Program-made: the position numbers and the translations under genes
Assembly (NCBI RefSeq): GCF_900099805.1
Contig: NZ_FNDR01000004.1
Span: 372,001 to 436,000, forward strand
DNA length: 64,000 nucleotides
Source: Variovorax sp. OV700
Lineage (GTDB): Bacteria; Pseudomonadota; Gammaproteobacteria; Burkholderiales; Burkholderiaceae_C
Reading direction: 5' to 3'
Shown here: positions 1-10,150 of the stretch, piece by piece
How positions within the stretch are numbered: position 1 is the first letter of the stretch
Layout of the letters: each line of letters starts with the position of its first letter
Notes under the pieces: generated by a model
What the model saw: the letters and a program-made list of their open reading frames with translations, nothing else
The model's database searches: none
Told to the model about the DNA's origin: nothing

Positions 1-82
1 CTAGCGGATGTAACAGATTCGGCGTTCATAGGCTTTTTGGCTGATTTTCAGGTTGCCGAAGTTATACTCAGCCCGACCTTTC

Positions 83-111
83 AAGCGCCGGATTCTAAGC
101 GGCGCTTTTTT
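83..111 (+). terminator. Hairpin with T-run left of the M23 peptidase gene
   Basis: A 7-bp stem (AAGCGCC / GGCGCTT) with an 11-nt loop is followed by a run of six T on the plus strand. It could end a plus-strand transcript entering from the left. Alternatively it lies in the leader of the peptidase gene, because a TATACT hexamer sits just upstream at 63-68; no good -35 partner is visible (TTGGCT at 37-42 would need a 20-nt spacer). The rest of 1-186 holds no convincing gene. Confidence 0.45.
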
Positions 112-186
112 CCGCACCGTCCTGCCGCCCCGTCCGCCCCGGGCTTTGCAGCGCGGATTTGCAGAACCTGAGCTGGAATTCAAAGT

Positions 187-1530
187 TTGATCAACGGCAT
201 TCTTGCCGCCGAGGAGCTACTGGCTTCTCGCGTGGCCTATACATTCCGAACCTATCCCAAGCAGATCACCGCTGTCATCGCGGCGGCGCTGCTCAGCGCT
301 GGCACTCTGGCGGTGGCCTCACTCGGCCCCGACGCATCCGACCTCCCGGTCCAGCAGGTGTTGGAAGCGACCGCTCCGCTGTCTTTCGCAGAACAGAGCC
401 AATCGCTCGAGAACTTCAGCTTCACGCTGTTTCGCACCGACATCACGCGCTCCAGCGACACGGCCGAGGCCCTGCTGAAGCGCCTGGGCATTTCCGACCC
501 TGGCGCCACGGCGTTCGTGCGCGGAAGCAGCGAAGCCCGCAATGCGCTGTTTGCGCGCGCCGGGCGCACCATCACAGCCGAAGCCACGCAGGAAAACCAG
601 CTCAAGAAGCTGAGCGCCCGCTGGATTCCCGACGGTGACGGCGGCTTCAAGCGCTTTGTCGTCGAGCGCACGCCGAGCGGCTTTGCCGCCATTACCGAGC
701 GCGACACCCTGACGCCCGGCTCGCGCCTGGCCAGCGGCACCATCCGTACCTCGCTGTTCGCGGCCACCGACGACGCACGCATTCCCGACGCCGTCGCCAG
801 CCAGCTGGCCGACATCTTCGCCGGCGACGTCGACGTGCGCTCGCTGCGCAAGGGCGACCGCTTCGCTGTGGTTTACGAAACCTTCGAAGCCGACGGCCAG
901 GCGCTGCGCAGCGGCCGCGTGCTCTCCGCCGAGTTCGAGAGCGGTGGCAAGGTGCACCAGGCCGTGTGGTTTCAGCCCGCAGCCAGCCAGAAGGGCAGCT
1001 ACTACCGCCCGAACGGCGACAGCCTGCGCAAGGCCTACCTGAGCTCGCCGGTCGAGTTCTCGCGCGTATCGAGCGGCTTCGCGATGCGCATGCACCCGAT
1101 TCTCAACAGCTGGCGCCAGCACAACGGCATCGACTTTGCGGCGCCCACGGGCACGGCGGTGCGCAGCGTCGGCGACGGCACGGTCGATTTCGCCGGCACG
1201 CAGAACGGCTACGGCAACATCGTCGTCGTCAAGCACCGCAACAATCAGCAGACGGCCTACGCCCACCTGAGCCGGGTCGACGTCAAGGCTGGCGAAAGCA
1301 TCAGCCAAGGCCAGACGATCGGCGCGGTGGGTTCCACCGGCTGGGCCACGGGGCCCCACCTGCATTTCGAGTTCCGCGTGAACGGCGAATACCAGGATCC
1401 GGCCTCGATCGCCCAGGAGGGCGGCGCTCCGATCACCGCGGCCATGCGCCCGGCCTTCGAACGCATCGCCGTGGGTGCCCGCACCGAACTGGCTGCGGCG
1501 TTCTCGGTCATCCAGGCCAGCGCGGACTGA
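187..1530 (+). CDS. M23 family metallopeptidase (murein DD-endopeptidase type)
   Basis: Predicted 447-residue cell-wall hydrolase that cuts peptide cross-bridges of murein in the periplasm. A hydrophobic N-terminal segment (about residues 24-44) looks like a membrane anchor or uncleaved signal. The middle resembles the OapA/LysM-like region of MepM-type proteins. The C-terminal LytM/M23 domain has the zinc-ligand motif HNGIDFAAPTGT (about residue 311) and HLHFEF (about residue 391), both intact. The start used is TTG at 187, with no strong Shine-Dalgarno site; an in-frame GTG at 232 behind GAGGAG is an alternative. Its neighbour anmK recycles peptidoglycan sugars, so the pair makes functional sense. 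Confidence 0.85.
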   Translation: MINGILAAEELLASRVAYTFRTYPKQITAVIAAALLSAGTLAVASLGPDASDLPVQQVLEATAPLSFAEQSQSLENFSFTLFRTDITRSSDTAEALLKRLGISDPGATAFVRGSSEARNALFARAGRTITAEATQENQLKKLSARWIPDGDGGFKRFVVERTPSGFAAITERDTLTPGSRLASGTIRTSLFAATDDARIPDAVASQLADIFAGDVDVRSLRKGDRFAVVYETFEADGQALRSGRVLSAEFESGGKVHQAVWFQPAASQKGSYYRPNGDSLRKAYLSSPVEFSRVSSGFAMRMHPILNSWRQHNGIDFAAPTGTAVRSVGDGTVDFAGTQNGYGNIVVVKHRNNQQTAYAHLSRVDVKAGESISQGQTIGAVGSTGWATGPHLHFEFRVNGEYQDPASIAQEGGAPITAAMRPAFERIAVGARTELAAAFSVIQASAD

Positions 1531-1597
1531 GTCCCGGGCGGCGCAGCGGCAGCCAGCACGGCGCAGCCCACTCGCCCTCCCACCCTCCCATTCAGCG

Positions 1598-2728
1598 ATG
1601 GCCACCGCCGAACTCTTCATCGGCCTGATGTCCGGCACGTCGCTCGACGGGGTCGACGGCGTCCTGGCCGACTTTTCGGACGGCCGCATCGCCGTGCGTG
1701 CCTATGCCACGGCCCCGTTCCCCGATGCGCTGCGCGCCGAACTGCTGGCGCTGAACACACCCGGCGACAACGAGCTGCATCGTGCCGCCCTGGCTGGCAA
1801 CGGCCTGGCCCGGGTCTATGCCGGCGTAGTCGGCCAGCTCCTGGCGGACAGCAACACCCCCGCCGGCGAGGTAACAGCTCTCGGCGCCCACGGCCAGACG
1901 GTGCGGCACCGGCCCATCGAGTTCGACGGGGTCGGCTATACGCTCCAGATCAACAATCCCTCGCTGCTGGCTGAGCTGACCGGCATCGACGTGGTCGCGG
2001 ACTTCCGCAGCCGCGACCTGGCGGCTGGCGGCCAGGGCGCCCCGCTGGTGCCGGCTTTTCACCGCGCACTCTTCGCGCGGGCCAGCGAATCCGTTGCGGT
2101 GCTGAACATCGGCGGCATTTCCAACCTGAGTCTGCTTCCCGCAGCAGATGCAGCGGGAGATCCGGGGGTACTTGGCTTCGATTGCGGGCCCGGCAATGCC
2201 CTGATGGATCACTGGTGCCAGCTTCATACCGGCCAGCCCTTCGACCGTGCCGGCCAATGGGCGGCCAGCGGACAGATACTACCCGAGCTACTGGCGCGCC
2301 TGCGGGCCGAAGCCTATTTTGCGAAGCTGCCGCCCAAGAGTACGGGGCGCGACCTGTTCAACCCCACCTGGCTTTCCGCAAGCCTTGGCACGGCCACGGC
2401 CGCGGCGCCCGCCGACGTGCAGGCCACCCTGGCCGAATTCACTGCCAGTGTCTGCGCGGACGATGCCCTGCGCTACGGAGACGATAGCAAGCTGCTGATT
2501 GTTTGCGGCGGCGGCGCCTTGAACGACCACCTGCTCGCCCGCTTGCGCGCGCTGCTGCCGGGCGTCGAAGTAGGCGCCTCCACCAAGCACGGCCTGCCGC
2601 CACAGCAGGTCGAGGCGGCGGCCTTTGCCTGGCTGGCGCGCAGCACGGTACGGCGCGAGGCTGGCAACCTTGCCAGCGTCACGGGAGCGCGCGGCGCTCG
2701 CGTGCTCGGTGCGGTCTATCCAGCCTGA
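1598..2728 (+). CDS. anmK: Anhydro-N-acetylmuramic acid kinase
   Basis: Converts 1,6-anhydro-MurNAc, imported during cell-wall turnover, to MurNAc-6-phosphate using ATP, in the cytoplasm. The 376-residue length matches the family (about 370). The N-terminal phosphate-binding loop GLMSGTSLDGVDGV (residues 9-22) is diagnostic. A DCGPGNALMDHW segment and a glycine-rich CGGGALN segment mark the rest of the sugar-kinase/HSP70-like fold. The reading frame is open further upstream, but ATG 1598 directly precedes the conserved loop. It lies 67 bp downstream of the M23 peptidase on the same strand, so the two may be cotranscribed. A strong hairpin terminator follows. Confidence 0.95.
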   Translation: MATAELFIGLMSGTSLDGVDGVLADFSDGRIAVRAYATAPFPDALRAELLALNTPGDNELHRAALAGNGLARVYAGVVGQLLADSNTPAGEVTALGAHGQTVRHRPIEFDGVGYTLQINNPSLLAELTGIDVVADFRSRDLAAGGQGAPLVPAFHRALFARASESVAVLNIGGISNLSLLPAADAAGDPGVLGFDCGPGNALMDHWCQLHTGQPFDRAGQWAASGQILPELLARLRAEAYFAKLPPKSTGRDLFNPTWLSASLGTATAAAPADVQATLAEFTASVCADDALRYGDDSKLLIVCGGGALNDHLLARLRALLPGVEVGASTKHGLPPQQVEAAAFAWLARSTVRREAGNLASVTGARGARVLGAVYPA

Positions 2729-2755
2729 GCTGAGCGGAGGGCCCTGCGTCCCAAC

Positions 2756-2781
2756 AAAAAGCCGCCCGAAGGCGGCTTTTT
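2756..2781. terminator. Bidirectional terminator between anmK and erpA
   Basis: A run of A, then GCCGCC-CGAA-GGCGGC, then a run of T. The stem with flanking A/T tracts works on both strands and lies between the convergent stops of anmK and erpA. It is almost identical to the hairpin at 3315-3339 on the other side of erpA. Confidence 0.85.
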
Positions 2782-2812
2782 CAAAGATCGCGACGAAGCG
2801 AAAGAGGGAGAC

Positions 2813-3178
2813 TCAAGCCGAGAAGCTGGATCCGCAGCCGCAGGTGCTGGTGGCGTTCGGGTTCTTGATCACGAACTGGGCGCCCTGCAGGTCTTCCTTG
2901 TAGTCGATCTCGGCGCCGACCAGGTACTGGTAGCTCATGGCGTCGATCAGCAGCGAGACACCGTTCTTGGTCATGGTGGTGTCGTCTTCGTTCGTGATTT
3001 CGTCGAAGGTGAATCCGTACTGGAAGCCCGAGCACCCGCCGCCCTGCACGAACACGCGCAGCTTGAGATCGGGGTTGCCTTCTTCCGCGATCAGGTCGGC
3101 CACCTTGGCGGCCGCGCTGTCGGTGAAGACAATCGGTTCGGGCATCTGGGTCTGGATGTTTTCGGCAACAGCGCTCAT
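2813..3178 (-). CDS. erpA: Iron-sulfur cluster insertion protein ErpA
   Basis: A-type carrier that delivers [4Fe-4S] clusters to apo-enzymes such as those of isoprenoid synthesis. The 121-residue product has the HesB/IscA fold signature: [11 protein letters not shown] (first cysteine) and the C-terminal CGCGSSF pair of cysteines, all three ligands present. The frame continues upstream, but ATG 3178 is preceded by AAGGAG at good spacing, so it is taken as the start. It is monocistronic: hairpin terminators lie on both sides (2756-2781 and 3315-3339). Confidence 0.95.
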   Translation of the reverse strand: MSAVAENIQTQMPEPIVFTDSAAAKVADLIAEEGNPDLKLRVFVQGGGCSGFQYGFTFDEITNEDDTTMTKNGVSLLIDAMSYQYLVGAEIDYKEDLQGAQFVIKNPNATSTCGCGSSFSA

Positions 3179-3314
3179 GTGGGGTAACTCCTTGAGGGCC
3201 GGACATGCGGCCAATGAACCAATGCTACTGCAATGCCGCATTCTCGGCTGGCTGGCGTAGCGAGCACCCAATGGAAGTGGGGTCGAACATACGCCTCCGC
3301 GAGGTGCGGCAATG

Positions 3315-3339
3315 AAAAAGCCGCCCGAAGGCGGCTTTT
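3315..3339. terminator. Terminator of the rplM-rpsI operon
   Basis: GCCGCC-CGAA-GGCGGC stem-loop preceded by AAAAA and followed by TTTT. On the minus strand it directly follows the rpsI stop codon and ends in a U-run. It repeats the hairpin at 2756-2781 almost exactly. Confidence 0.85.
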
Positions 3340-3356
3340 GTCCGTAGCGACCAGTA

Positions 3357-3749
3357 TCAGCGCTTGCTGAACTGCTTGCGGCGGCGTGCAGAGTGCAGAC
3401 CGACCTTCTTACGTTCGACTTCACGTGCGTCGCGCGTGACGTAGCCGGCCTGGCTCAGCACCGGCTTGAGGCTCGCGTCGTAGTCGATCAGCGCACGGGT
3501 GATGCCGTGGCGCGTTGCGCCGGCCTGGCCCGATTCACCGCCACCAGCCACGTTGACCATGACGTCGAACGTTTCGGTGTTGTTGGTCAGCACCAGGGGT
3601 TGCTTCGCGATCATGATCGAGGTTTCGCGGCCGAAGAACTCTTGAATGTCCTTGCCGTTGACCGTGATCTTGCCCGAGCCCTTTTTCAGAAACACACGGG
3701 CGACGCTCGATTTGCGACGGCCGGTGCCATTGTTCCATTCACCAATCAT
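3357..3749 (-). CDS. rpsI: 30S ribosomal protein S9
   Basis: Small-subunit ribosomal protein whose C-terminal tail reaches the P-site tRNA. It is 130 residues, as in E. coli. The start motif [20 protein letters not shown] and the basic tail ending in QFSKR are characteristic. ATG 3749 is chosen over an in-frame ATG two codons upstream because GGAG lies at proper distance and the protein then begins [10 protein letters not shown] as in relatives. It is the second gene of the rplM-rpsI operon (12 bp after rplM), closed by the hairpin at 3315-3339. Confidence 0.97.
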   Translation of the reverse strand: MIGEWNNGTGRRKSSVARVFLKKGSGKITVNGKDIQEFFGRETSIMIAKQPLVLTNNTETFDVMVNVAGGGESGQAGATRHGITRALIDYDASLKPVLSQAGYVTRDAREVERKKVGLHSARRRKQFSKR

Positions 3750-3761
3750 TCTCAAGGCTCC

Positions 3762-4193
3762 TTACAGTTCCAGCACTTTGGGCTGTTGGGCGGTATGCGG
3801 GTGCTCAGCGCCACCGTACACCTTGAGTTTCTTGATCATCGCGTAGCCGAGCGGGCCCTTGGGCAGCATGCCCTTGACAGCCTTTTCCAGGGCGCGGCCC
3901 GGGTGCTTGGATTGCATGTCGCGGAAGTTGGTCGCCGTGATACCGCCGGGATAGCCCGAGTGACGGTAGTACACCTTGTCGATCGACTTGGCGCCGGTGA
4001 CGCGCAGTTGCGCGGCGTTGATGATGACGATGAAGTCACCGGTATCGACGTGAGGCGTATAAATGGCCTTGTGTTTGCCGCGCAAACGGAGAGCAACTTC
4101 GCTGGCTACTCGTCCGAGGACCTTGTCGGTCGCGTCAATCACAAACCACTCGTGCGTCACGTCAGCGGGCTTGGCGCTGAACGTTTTGGTCAT
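3762..4193 (-). CDS. rplM: 50S ribosomal protein L13
   Basis: Large-subunit assembly protein of 143 residues (E. coli 142). Family-typical segments are [14 protein letters not shown] near the N-terminus, GDFIVIINA, and the C-terminal [17 protein letters not shown] and [10 protein letters not shown]. The start is ATG 4193 (MTKTFSAK), the usual L13 start in this group; an in-frame ATG 14 codons upstream is unlikely. It is the first gene of the operon with rpsI and is expressed from the promoter at 4318-4347, with a leader of about 115 nt. Confidence 0.97.
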   Translation of the reverse strand: MTKTFSAKPADVTHEWFVIDATDKVLGRVASEVALRLRGKHKAIYTPHVDTGDFIVIINAAQLRVTGAKSIDKVYYRHSGYPGGITATNFRDMQSKHPGRALEKAVKGMLPKGPLGYAMIKKLKVYGGAEHPHTAQQPKVLEL

Positions 4194-4317
4194 GAGTTTT
4201 CTCTTGAAAAGAGGGTTTGGCGAGCCCTTTTCCACGGTCGGCGTTCCTCTGACGGGAATCTCTTAGGTGGGAAGATAATCTTCGCCGCGGGGCTACAAAA
4301 ACGCTGCGAAGCCCGCG

Positions 4318-4347
4318 ATTATACGAAGAATCGGCCAATCCGGGCAA
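4318..4347 (-). promoter_or_regulatory. Sigma70-type promoter of rplM-rpsI
   Basis: On the minus strand: TTGCCC (4347-4342), an 18-nt spacer, then a perfect TATAAT (4323-4318). Transcription should start near 4311, giving a leader of about 115 nt before rplM. Its upstream edge lies 41 bp before the divergent rlmJ start. Confidence 0.85.
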
Positions 4348-4388
4348 ATTGGAGCCTACCGCCCGCCCAAGCCGTTACCATCGACCCC

Positions 4389-5342
4389 ATGTTCAGTTAC
4401 CGCCACGCGTTCCATGCCGGCAACCACGCCGACGTGCTCAAGCACACGGTGCTGATTGCCACACTCGACCACCTGCTCGAAAAAGAAGCGGCGCTGACCG
4501 TGGTCGACACCCATGCCGGCGCCGGCCTGTACCGGCTCGACGGCGATTACGCCGGCACGAGCGGCGAAGCGGCCGAAGGCGTGCTGCGCCTGCTGTCCGA
4601 CGAGAAAAAGGCGCCTGCTGCGCCTGTCCCAGCTGCAAAGTCGGCTGCAAAAAAAGTAGCACCTGAAGCCGAAGCCCCCTTGGCCGACGCCATTGCGCGT
4701 TACCTGAGCGTGATCCACGACTTCAACCCCAAGGGTGGCGCCCGCATCTATCCCGGCTCGCCTTTCATCGTGCAGCACCTGCTGCGCGACCACGACAAGC
4801 TCAAGCTGTTCGAGCTGCACCCGACCGATGCCCGCACGCTGGACGCCAACATCGCCCAGCTCGAGGCGGGCCGTCAGATCGCCGTGCTGCGCGAAGACGG
4901 TTTCGGCAGCGCCACCAAGTTCCTGCCGCCGCCCTCGCGCCGTGCGCTGGTGCTGATGGACCCGAGCTACGAGATCAAGAGCGACTACGGCCGGGTGCTC
5001 GACTTCGCGGCCGAGGCGCTCAAGCGCTTTGCAACCGGCACCTACGCCATCTGGTATCCGATCATTCCGCGGCCCGAGGCGCACGACCTGCCGCGGCGGC
5101 TCAAGACCCTGGCCACCAAGGCCGGCAAGCCCTGGCTGCACGCCACGCTCACGGTCAAGTCGAGCAAGCTGACCACCACGCCCACAGGCGAAACGCAGCG
5201 CCCAGGCCTTCCGGCCAGCGGCATGTTCCTGATCAATCCGCCCTATACGCTGAAGCCGCTGCTGGCCGCCGCCCTGCCCCAGCTGGTGGAGCGGCTGGCG
5301 CAAGACCGGCACGCCGCCTTCTCGCTCGATTCAGGCGGCTAG
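4389..5342 (+). CDS. rlmJ: 23S rRNA (adenine-2030-N6)-methyltransferase RlmJ
   Basis: SAM-dependent methyltransferase that modifies A2030 of 23S rRNA. The start MFSYRHAFHAGNHADVLKHT is the family hallmark, and the DPSYEIK segment supplies the catalytic DPPY-like motif (here DPSY). The product has 317 residues against about 280 in E. coli. The excess is largely an Ala/Pro/Lys-rich, low-complexity insertion at about residues 70-98. The frame is open far upstream because of the antisense ribosomal genes; ATG 4389 is where homology begins. It is divergent from rplM. Confidence 0.93.
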   Translation: MFSYRHAFHAGNHADVLKHTVLIATLDHLLEKEAALTVVDTHAGAGLYRLDGDYAGTSGEAAEGVLRLLSDEKKAPAAPVPAAKSAAKKVAPEAEAPLADAIARYLSVIHDFNPKGGARIYPGSPFIVQHLLRDHDKLKLFELHPTDARTLDANIAQLEAGRQIAVLREDGFGSATKFLPPPSRRALVLMDPSYEIKSDYGRVLDFAAEALKRFATGTYAIWYPIIPRPEAHDLPRRLKTLATKAGKPWLHATLTVKSSKLTTTPTGETQRPGLPASGMFLINPPYTLKPLLAAALPQLVERLAQDRHAAFSLDSGG

Positions 5343-5369
5343 GCTTTTTCGCTTTCTTCCCTGCGCGGC

Positions 5370-6062
5370 TTATAGGCCGCGGCGCCGCGGCACATTGACC
5401 TTGCGCGGTCCGGGTGCCGATGCGGGGGCCGACGCCGGCGCCTGGGCGTCAGCCGCCTCGACCCCGGAGCCGCCGCAACGCATGCCTTCGCGGTCGATGA
5501 TCGTCAACGCGACCTGCTTGATTCCGAGCCCGATCAGCCCGATGCGCTCGGCGGCGCCCCGGCTCAGGTCGATGATGCGGCCCTGCGCATACGGCCCACG
5601 GTCCGTGATGCGCACCAGCACCTCGCTGCCGTTGACCAGACTGCGCACGCAGACACGGGTATTGAACGGCAAGGTCTTGTGGGCCGCTGTCATGGCCATC
5701 ATGTCGAAGCGCTCGCCGCTCGCGGTCTTGCGCTGGTGGAATTGAATGCCATACCAGGACGCCCCGCCGCGCTCGAAAATCTCGCGAGGCCCGTCGCCCG
5801 GCACGCCGTCGTCGGGGCCCAGCTCGCCGGTGCCCGACACGGCCAGGTCGTAGCGCACCGAAGGTACGGTCGATCGGGCTGGCGCACCCGGGGGAACAGC
5901 CAACTGGCGCGGCAGGGGCAGGAGCTTGGCGTCCTTGTCTGCCTGTCCGCCCTCGGTGGCGGGAGGCATGGCACAGCCGGCCAGCGCGCAAGTTGCCGCC
6001 ACGAGCGCGACGCGAAACGCCGCGCGCAGCGAACACCCTGCCCCTGCACGCCACCCCTTCAA
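5370..6062 (-). CDS. rlpA: Septal-ring lytic transglycosylase RlpA family lipoprotein
   Basis: Predicted outer-membrane lipoprotein with the double-psi beta-barrel (RlpA/DPBB) domain, acting on denuded peptidoglycan. The core ASWYGIQFHQRKTASGE...AHKTLPFNTRV...NGSEVLVRITDRGPY...IIDLSRGAAERIG is clear. The lipobox LAGC puts the lipidated cysteine near residue 31 if translation starts at TTG 6062. That TTG overlaps the metF stop (TTGA), a coupled start, and gives a normal lipoprotein signal peptide; an ATG at 6155 would place 31 odd residues first. No SPOR domain is seen; the Ala/Pro-rich tail is short. It is the last gene of the ahcY-tlyA-metF operon. Confidence 0.85.
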   Translation of the reverse strand: MKGWRAGAGCSLRAAFRVALVAATCALAGCAMPPATEGGQADKDAKLLPLPRQLAVPPGAPARSTVPSVRYDLAVSGTGELGPDDGVPGDGPREIFERGGASWYGIQFHQRKTASGERFDMMAMTAAHKTLPFNTRVCVRSLVNGSEVLVRITDRGPYAQGRIIDLSRGAAERIGLIGLGIKQVALTIIDREGMRCGGSGVEAADAQAPASAPASAPGPRKVNVPRRRGL

Positions 6063-6883
6063 CCGAGGCGCTCCAATACAGCCAGCGTCGCCGTCGACTG
6101 GTTCATCGTGTAGAAGTGCAGCGCCGGTGCGCCGCCGTCTCGCAGACGCGCGCAAAGCTCGGTCACCACGTCGAGGCCAAAGGCCTTGATGGATGCCGTG
6201 TCGTCGCCAAAGCCTTGCAGCCGCAGCCGGATCCAGCGTGGGATCTCGGCGCCGCAGGCATCCGAGAAACGCATGAGCTGCGTCGAGCTGGTGATCGGCA
6301 TGATGCCTGGCACGATGGGCGTGTCGAGACCGAGCTTGCGGGCCTCGTCGACAAAGCGAAAGTAGGCCTCGGGGCTGAAGAAATACTGTGTGATCGCCGA
6401 ATCGGCCCCGGCCTTCACCTTGGCGGCAAAGGCCTGCAGGTCGGCTTCAGGCGAGCGGGCCTGCGGATGCACCTCGGGATAGCACGCCACCTCGATGTGG
6501 AAATCGCGGCCGGTCTCTTCGCGGATGAACGCGACGAGGTCGCTCGCATACAGGAACTCGCCGCCGATGCCGTAGCCGCTCGGAAGGTCGCCGCGCAGCG
6601 CCACGAGGCGCTTCACGCCCATGGCCTTGAGTTCGGCCAGCTGCTCGCGCACCGTGGCCCGCGTGGCGCCGATGCACGAGAAATGGCTCGCGGCATCCAC
6701 GCCTTCGGACAGGATCTCGCGCACCGCACCGAAAGTGCCCTGGTGCGTGGAGCCGCCCGCGCCGTAGGTGACCGAGCAGAACTCGGGCTTGCGCGCATAC
6801 AGCTGCTGGCGCACCGCGCGCAGCTTGACCGCGCCTTCAGGCGTCTTGGTCGGAAAGAATTCGAAACTGAGTGGAAGGCGCAC
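6059..6883 (-). CDS. metF: 5,10-methylenetetrahydrofolate reductase
   Basis: FAD enzyme reducing methylene-THF to 5-methyl-THF, the methyl donor for methionine synthase. The 274-residue TIM-barrel protein starts VRLPLSFEFFPTKTPEG, with the family SFEFFPPKT-like motif and SVTYGAGGST. GTG 6883 is chosen because GAGGAG sits six bases upstream; the longer open frame lacks support. It lies 10 bp after tlyA and overlaps the rlpA start, all downstream of the SAH riboswitch. This links it to SAM recycling with ahcY. Confidence 0.95.
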   Translation of the reverse strand: MRLPLSFEFFPTKTPEGAVKLRAVRQQLYARKPEFCSVTYGAGGSTHQGTFGAVREILSEGVDAASHFSCIGATRATVREQLAELKAMGVKRLVALRGDLPSGYGIGGEFLYASDLVAFIREETGRDFHIEVACYPEVHPQARSPEADLQAFAAKVKAGADSAITQYFFSPEAYFRFVDEARKLGLDTPIVPGIMPITSSTQLMRFSDACGAEIPRWIRLRLQGFGDDTASIKAFGLDVVTELCARLRDGGAPALHFYTMNQSTATLAVLERLG

Positions 6884-6893
6884 GTGCGTCTCC

Positions 6894-7681
6894 TCAAGAG
6901 CCGTCCGCGTCAACTGCGCGCACGGCGTGAATGAAAAACTCGCGGTTGCCGTCGCCGCCGGCAATGGGGCTGTCGAACCACTGCAGCACCCGCAGGCCGA
7001 GCGCCTCGCAGGCATCGCGCAAGCGCTTTTCGACCACCGCATACATCGACTCGTCGCGAACGATGCCGCCCTTGCCGACCTGCCCCGGCTGCAGTTCGAA
7101 CTGCGGCTTGACCAGCATCAGCAGGTGACCGTCGCCGGCCAGGAATGGCACCACGGCCGGCAGCACCAACGTCTGCGAGATGAACGACAGATCGCCGACG
7201 ATGAGGTCGAAGCGCAGCTCGGCAGGCTCTTCGCCTTCTTCCTGAAGGTCGTCCGGCGACAGCGCACGCGCATTGACGCCTTCGATGGCAACCACGCGCT
7301 CGTCCTCTCGCAGCCGCGCATGCAATTGCCCATGGCCCACGTCCACGCCCACCACCTTCGCCGCGCCGCTTTGCAGCAGGCAGTCGGTGAAACCGCCGGT
7401 CGACTGGCCGACGTCCAGGCACAGCTTGCCCGTTGCATCCACGCCGCTGGCCGCCAGCGCGCCTTCAAGCTTGAGCCCGCCACGCGAAACGTAGCGGGCC
7501 TCGGCCGCGTCGTCGAGCTCGAGCTCGGCGGACTCGGGCACCTCGTCGCGATTCTTCACGACCGAGCGCCACACGTCTGCGGTGCCCGCATCGCGCCAGC
7601 GCATGCCGCCGGCAATCAGCCGCACCGCCTGCGAGCGCGACGCGGCGAGGCCGCGTTCGACCAGCAATTGATCGGCGCGCA

Positions 7682-7682
<1 letters not shown>
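6894..7682 (-). CDS. tlyA: TlyA family rRNA (cytidine-2'-O)-methyltransferase
   Basis: 262-residue protein with an N-terminal S4 RNA-binding domain (MRADQLLVERGLAASRSQA...) and an FtsJ-like SAM methyltransferase domain (LDVGQSTGGFTDCL near residue 90, GDLSFIS later). TlyA enzymes 2'-O-methylate cytidines of 16S and/or 23S rRNA; older annotation calls them hemolysin A. Its ATG overlaps the ahcY stop by one base (TGATG), so translation is coupled. The enzyme makes SAH, which AhcY removes, so sharing an SAH-controlled operon is sensible. Confidence 0.9.
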
Positions 7683-9121
<1,439 letters not shown>

Positions 9122-9193
9122 GAGAACTCCAACAAAGCTAGTTTGAAAGGTGCCACTGCGTTCGGGGAAAAGACTCACCGCGAGAACAGCGGG

Positions 9194-9254
9194 TGAGCGT
9201 GGTTGCGATGTGGTCCGAGCCTCACGCCTGATGGCGCTGCAACGCTCCTCGGAA
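9194..9254 (-). promoter_or_regulatory. SAH riboswitch upstream of ahcY
   Basis: The minus-strand leader carries the core TCCGAGGAGCG...GGCGTGAGGCTCGGA, in which TCCGAG pairs with CTCGGA. A second helix/pseudoknot comes from GAGCGTTGC against GCAACCACGCTC at the 3' end. This matches the SAH-sensing riboswitch class known upstream of ahcY in beta- and gammaproteobacteria. That class turns expression on when SAH accumulates, so the whole ahcY-tlyA-metF-rlpA operon should be induced by SAH. It ends about 72 nt before the ahcY ATG. Confidence 0.9.
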
Positions 9255-9260
9255 CCGCGA

Positions 9261-9289
9261 ATTGTAGACGGGCAGGCAAAACGAGCCAA
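9261..9289 (-). promoter_or_regulatory. Sigma70-type promoter of the ahcY operon
   Basis: Minus strand: TTGGCT (9289-9284), 17-nt spacer, TACAAT (9266-9261). The predicted start of transcription falls just before the riboswitch fold, as expected. Confidence 0.8.
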
Positions 9290-9374
9290 TCGCTCGGATA
9301 TCCCGCATCCCGGAAAGCGCCTTTCGGCACTGGGGCGTACATTGATTTGCCCTCAAACCACGGAAGTTACATTC

Positions 9375-10010
9375 ATGCGCTTCAGAAGAATCTCCCCCGC
9401 CCTGCTGGCCTCGGCGGCCCTTCTGGCCGCCGGCGCGCCGGTCCTCGCCTCCGCACAGGCGGCGTCCGACCCGGTGCGCATTCGCGGCACCATCGTTCGC
9501 GTCGATGCAAAGACCCTCGTCGTGCAAGACCGCGGCGGCGAGGTCATCAGCCTTGCGCGACCGGCCGACATGACGGTGTCGGAGGTCTATGCCATCAAGC
9601 TGAGCGACATCAAGCAGGGCAGCTTCATCGGCACCGCCGCCATGCCGCAGGCCGATGGCACGCAAAAGGCGCTCGAGGTGGTGGTGTTCCCCGAGGCTGC
9701 GCGCGGTACCGGCGAAGGCCATCGCCCTTGGGACCTGCTGCCGCAAAGCACCATGACCAACGCCACGGTGGCCGACCTGGCCGCGGCGCCGAAATCGGTG
9801 CGCGGCGGGCAGCAGCTGCGGCTGACCTACAAGGGCGGCGAGAAGACCGTCGTCGTGCCGCCCGACGTGCCTGTCGTGACCTTCCGCCCCGGCACCGAGT
9901 CCCTGCTGGTACCCGGCGCCAAGGTGCTGGTCAATGCACAGGAAAAGAACGGCACGCCCACGGCCCTGCGCGTCACCGCCGGACGCAATGGCTTCGCGCC
10001 GCCGATGTAA
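9375..10010 (+). CDS. Secreted/periplasmic protein of unknown function
   Basis: A 211-residue protein with a good Sec signal peptide (MRFRRISPALLASAALLAAG..., likely cleaved after ASAQA near residue 29). The mature part looks like repeated small beta-barrel (OB/DUF5666-like) modules: VRIRGTIVRVDAKTLVVQDRGG and LRLTYKGGEKTVVVPPDVPV, with VLVNAQEKNGTPTALRVTAG at the end. No catalytic motif is visible and I cannot assign a function. ATG 9375 gives the signal peptide directly. It is divergent from the ahcY promoter and followed 140 bp later by a phasin gene. Confidence 0.75.
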   Translation: MRFRRISPALLASAALLAAGAPVLASAQAASDPVRIRGTIVRVDAKTLVVQDRGGEVISLARPADMTVSEVYAIKLSDIKQGSFIGTAAMPQADGTQKALEVVVFPEAARGTGEGHRPWDLLPQSTMTNATVADLAAAPKSVRGGQQLRLTYKGGEKTVVVPPDVPVVTFRPGTESLLVPGAKVLVNAQEKNGTPTALRVTAGRNGFAPPM

Positions 10011-10150
10011 CCCAAGGGAAATCCCGCAGGCGAATTTGTCGCCGCGGGCACCGCGGCCGCACCGGTGCGGCGTATCGTGGCGAGGGACTTTTGCCATCCG
10101 GCCGGTCCTCATCATCCCCCCGTTTCACTCGACACAGGAGATCCCGCACC

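Noticed and set aside
1-183. A 60-codon minus-strand open frame at the left edge.
   Set aside because: It is basic low-complexity, covers the hairpin with T-run, and shows no ribosome site or homology that I recognise.
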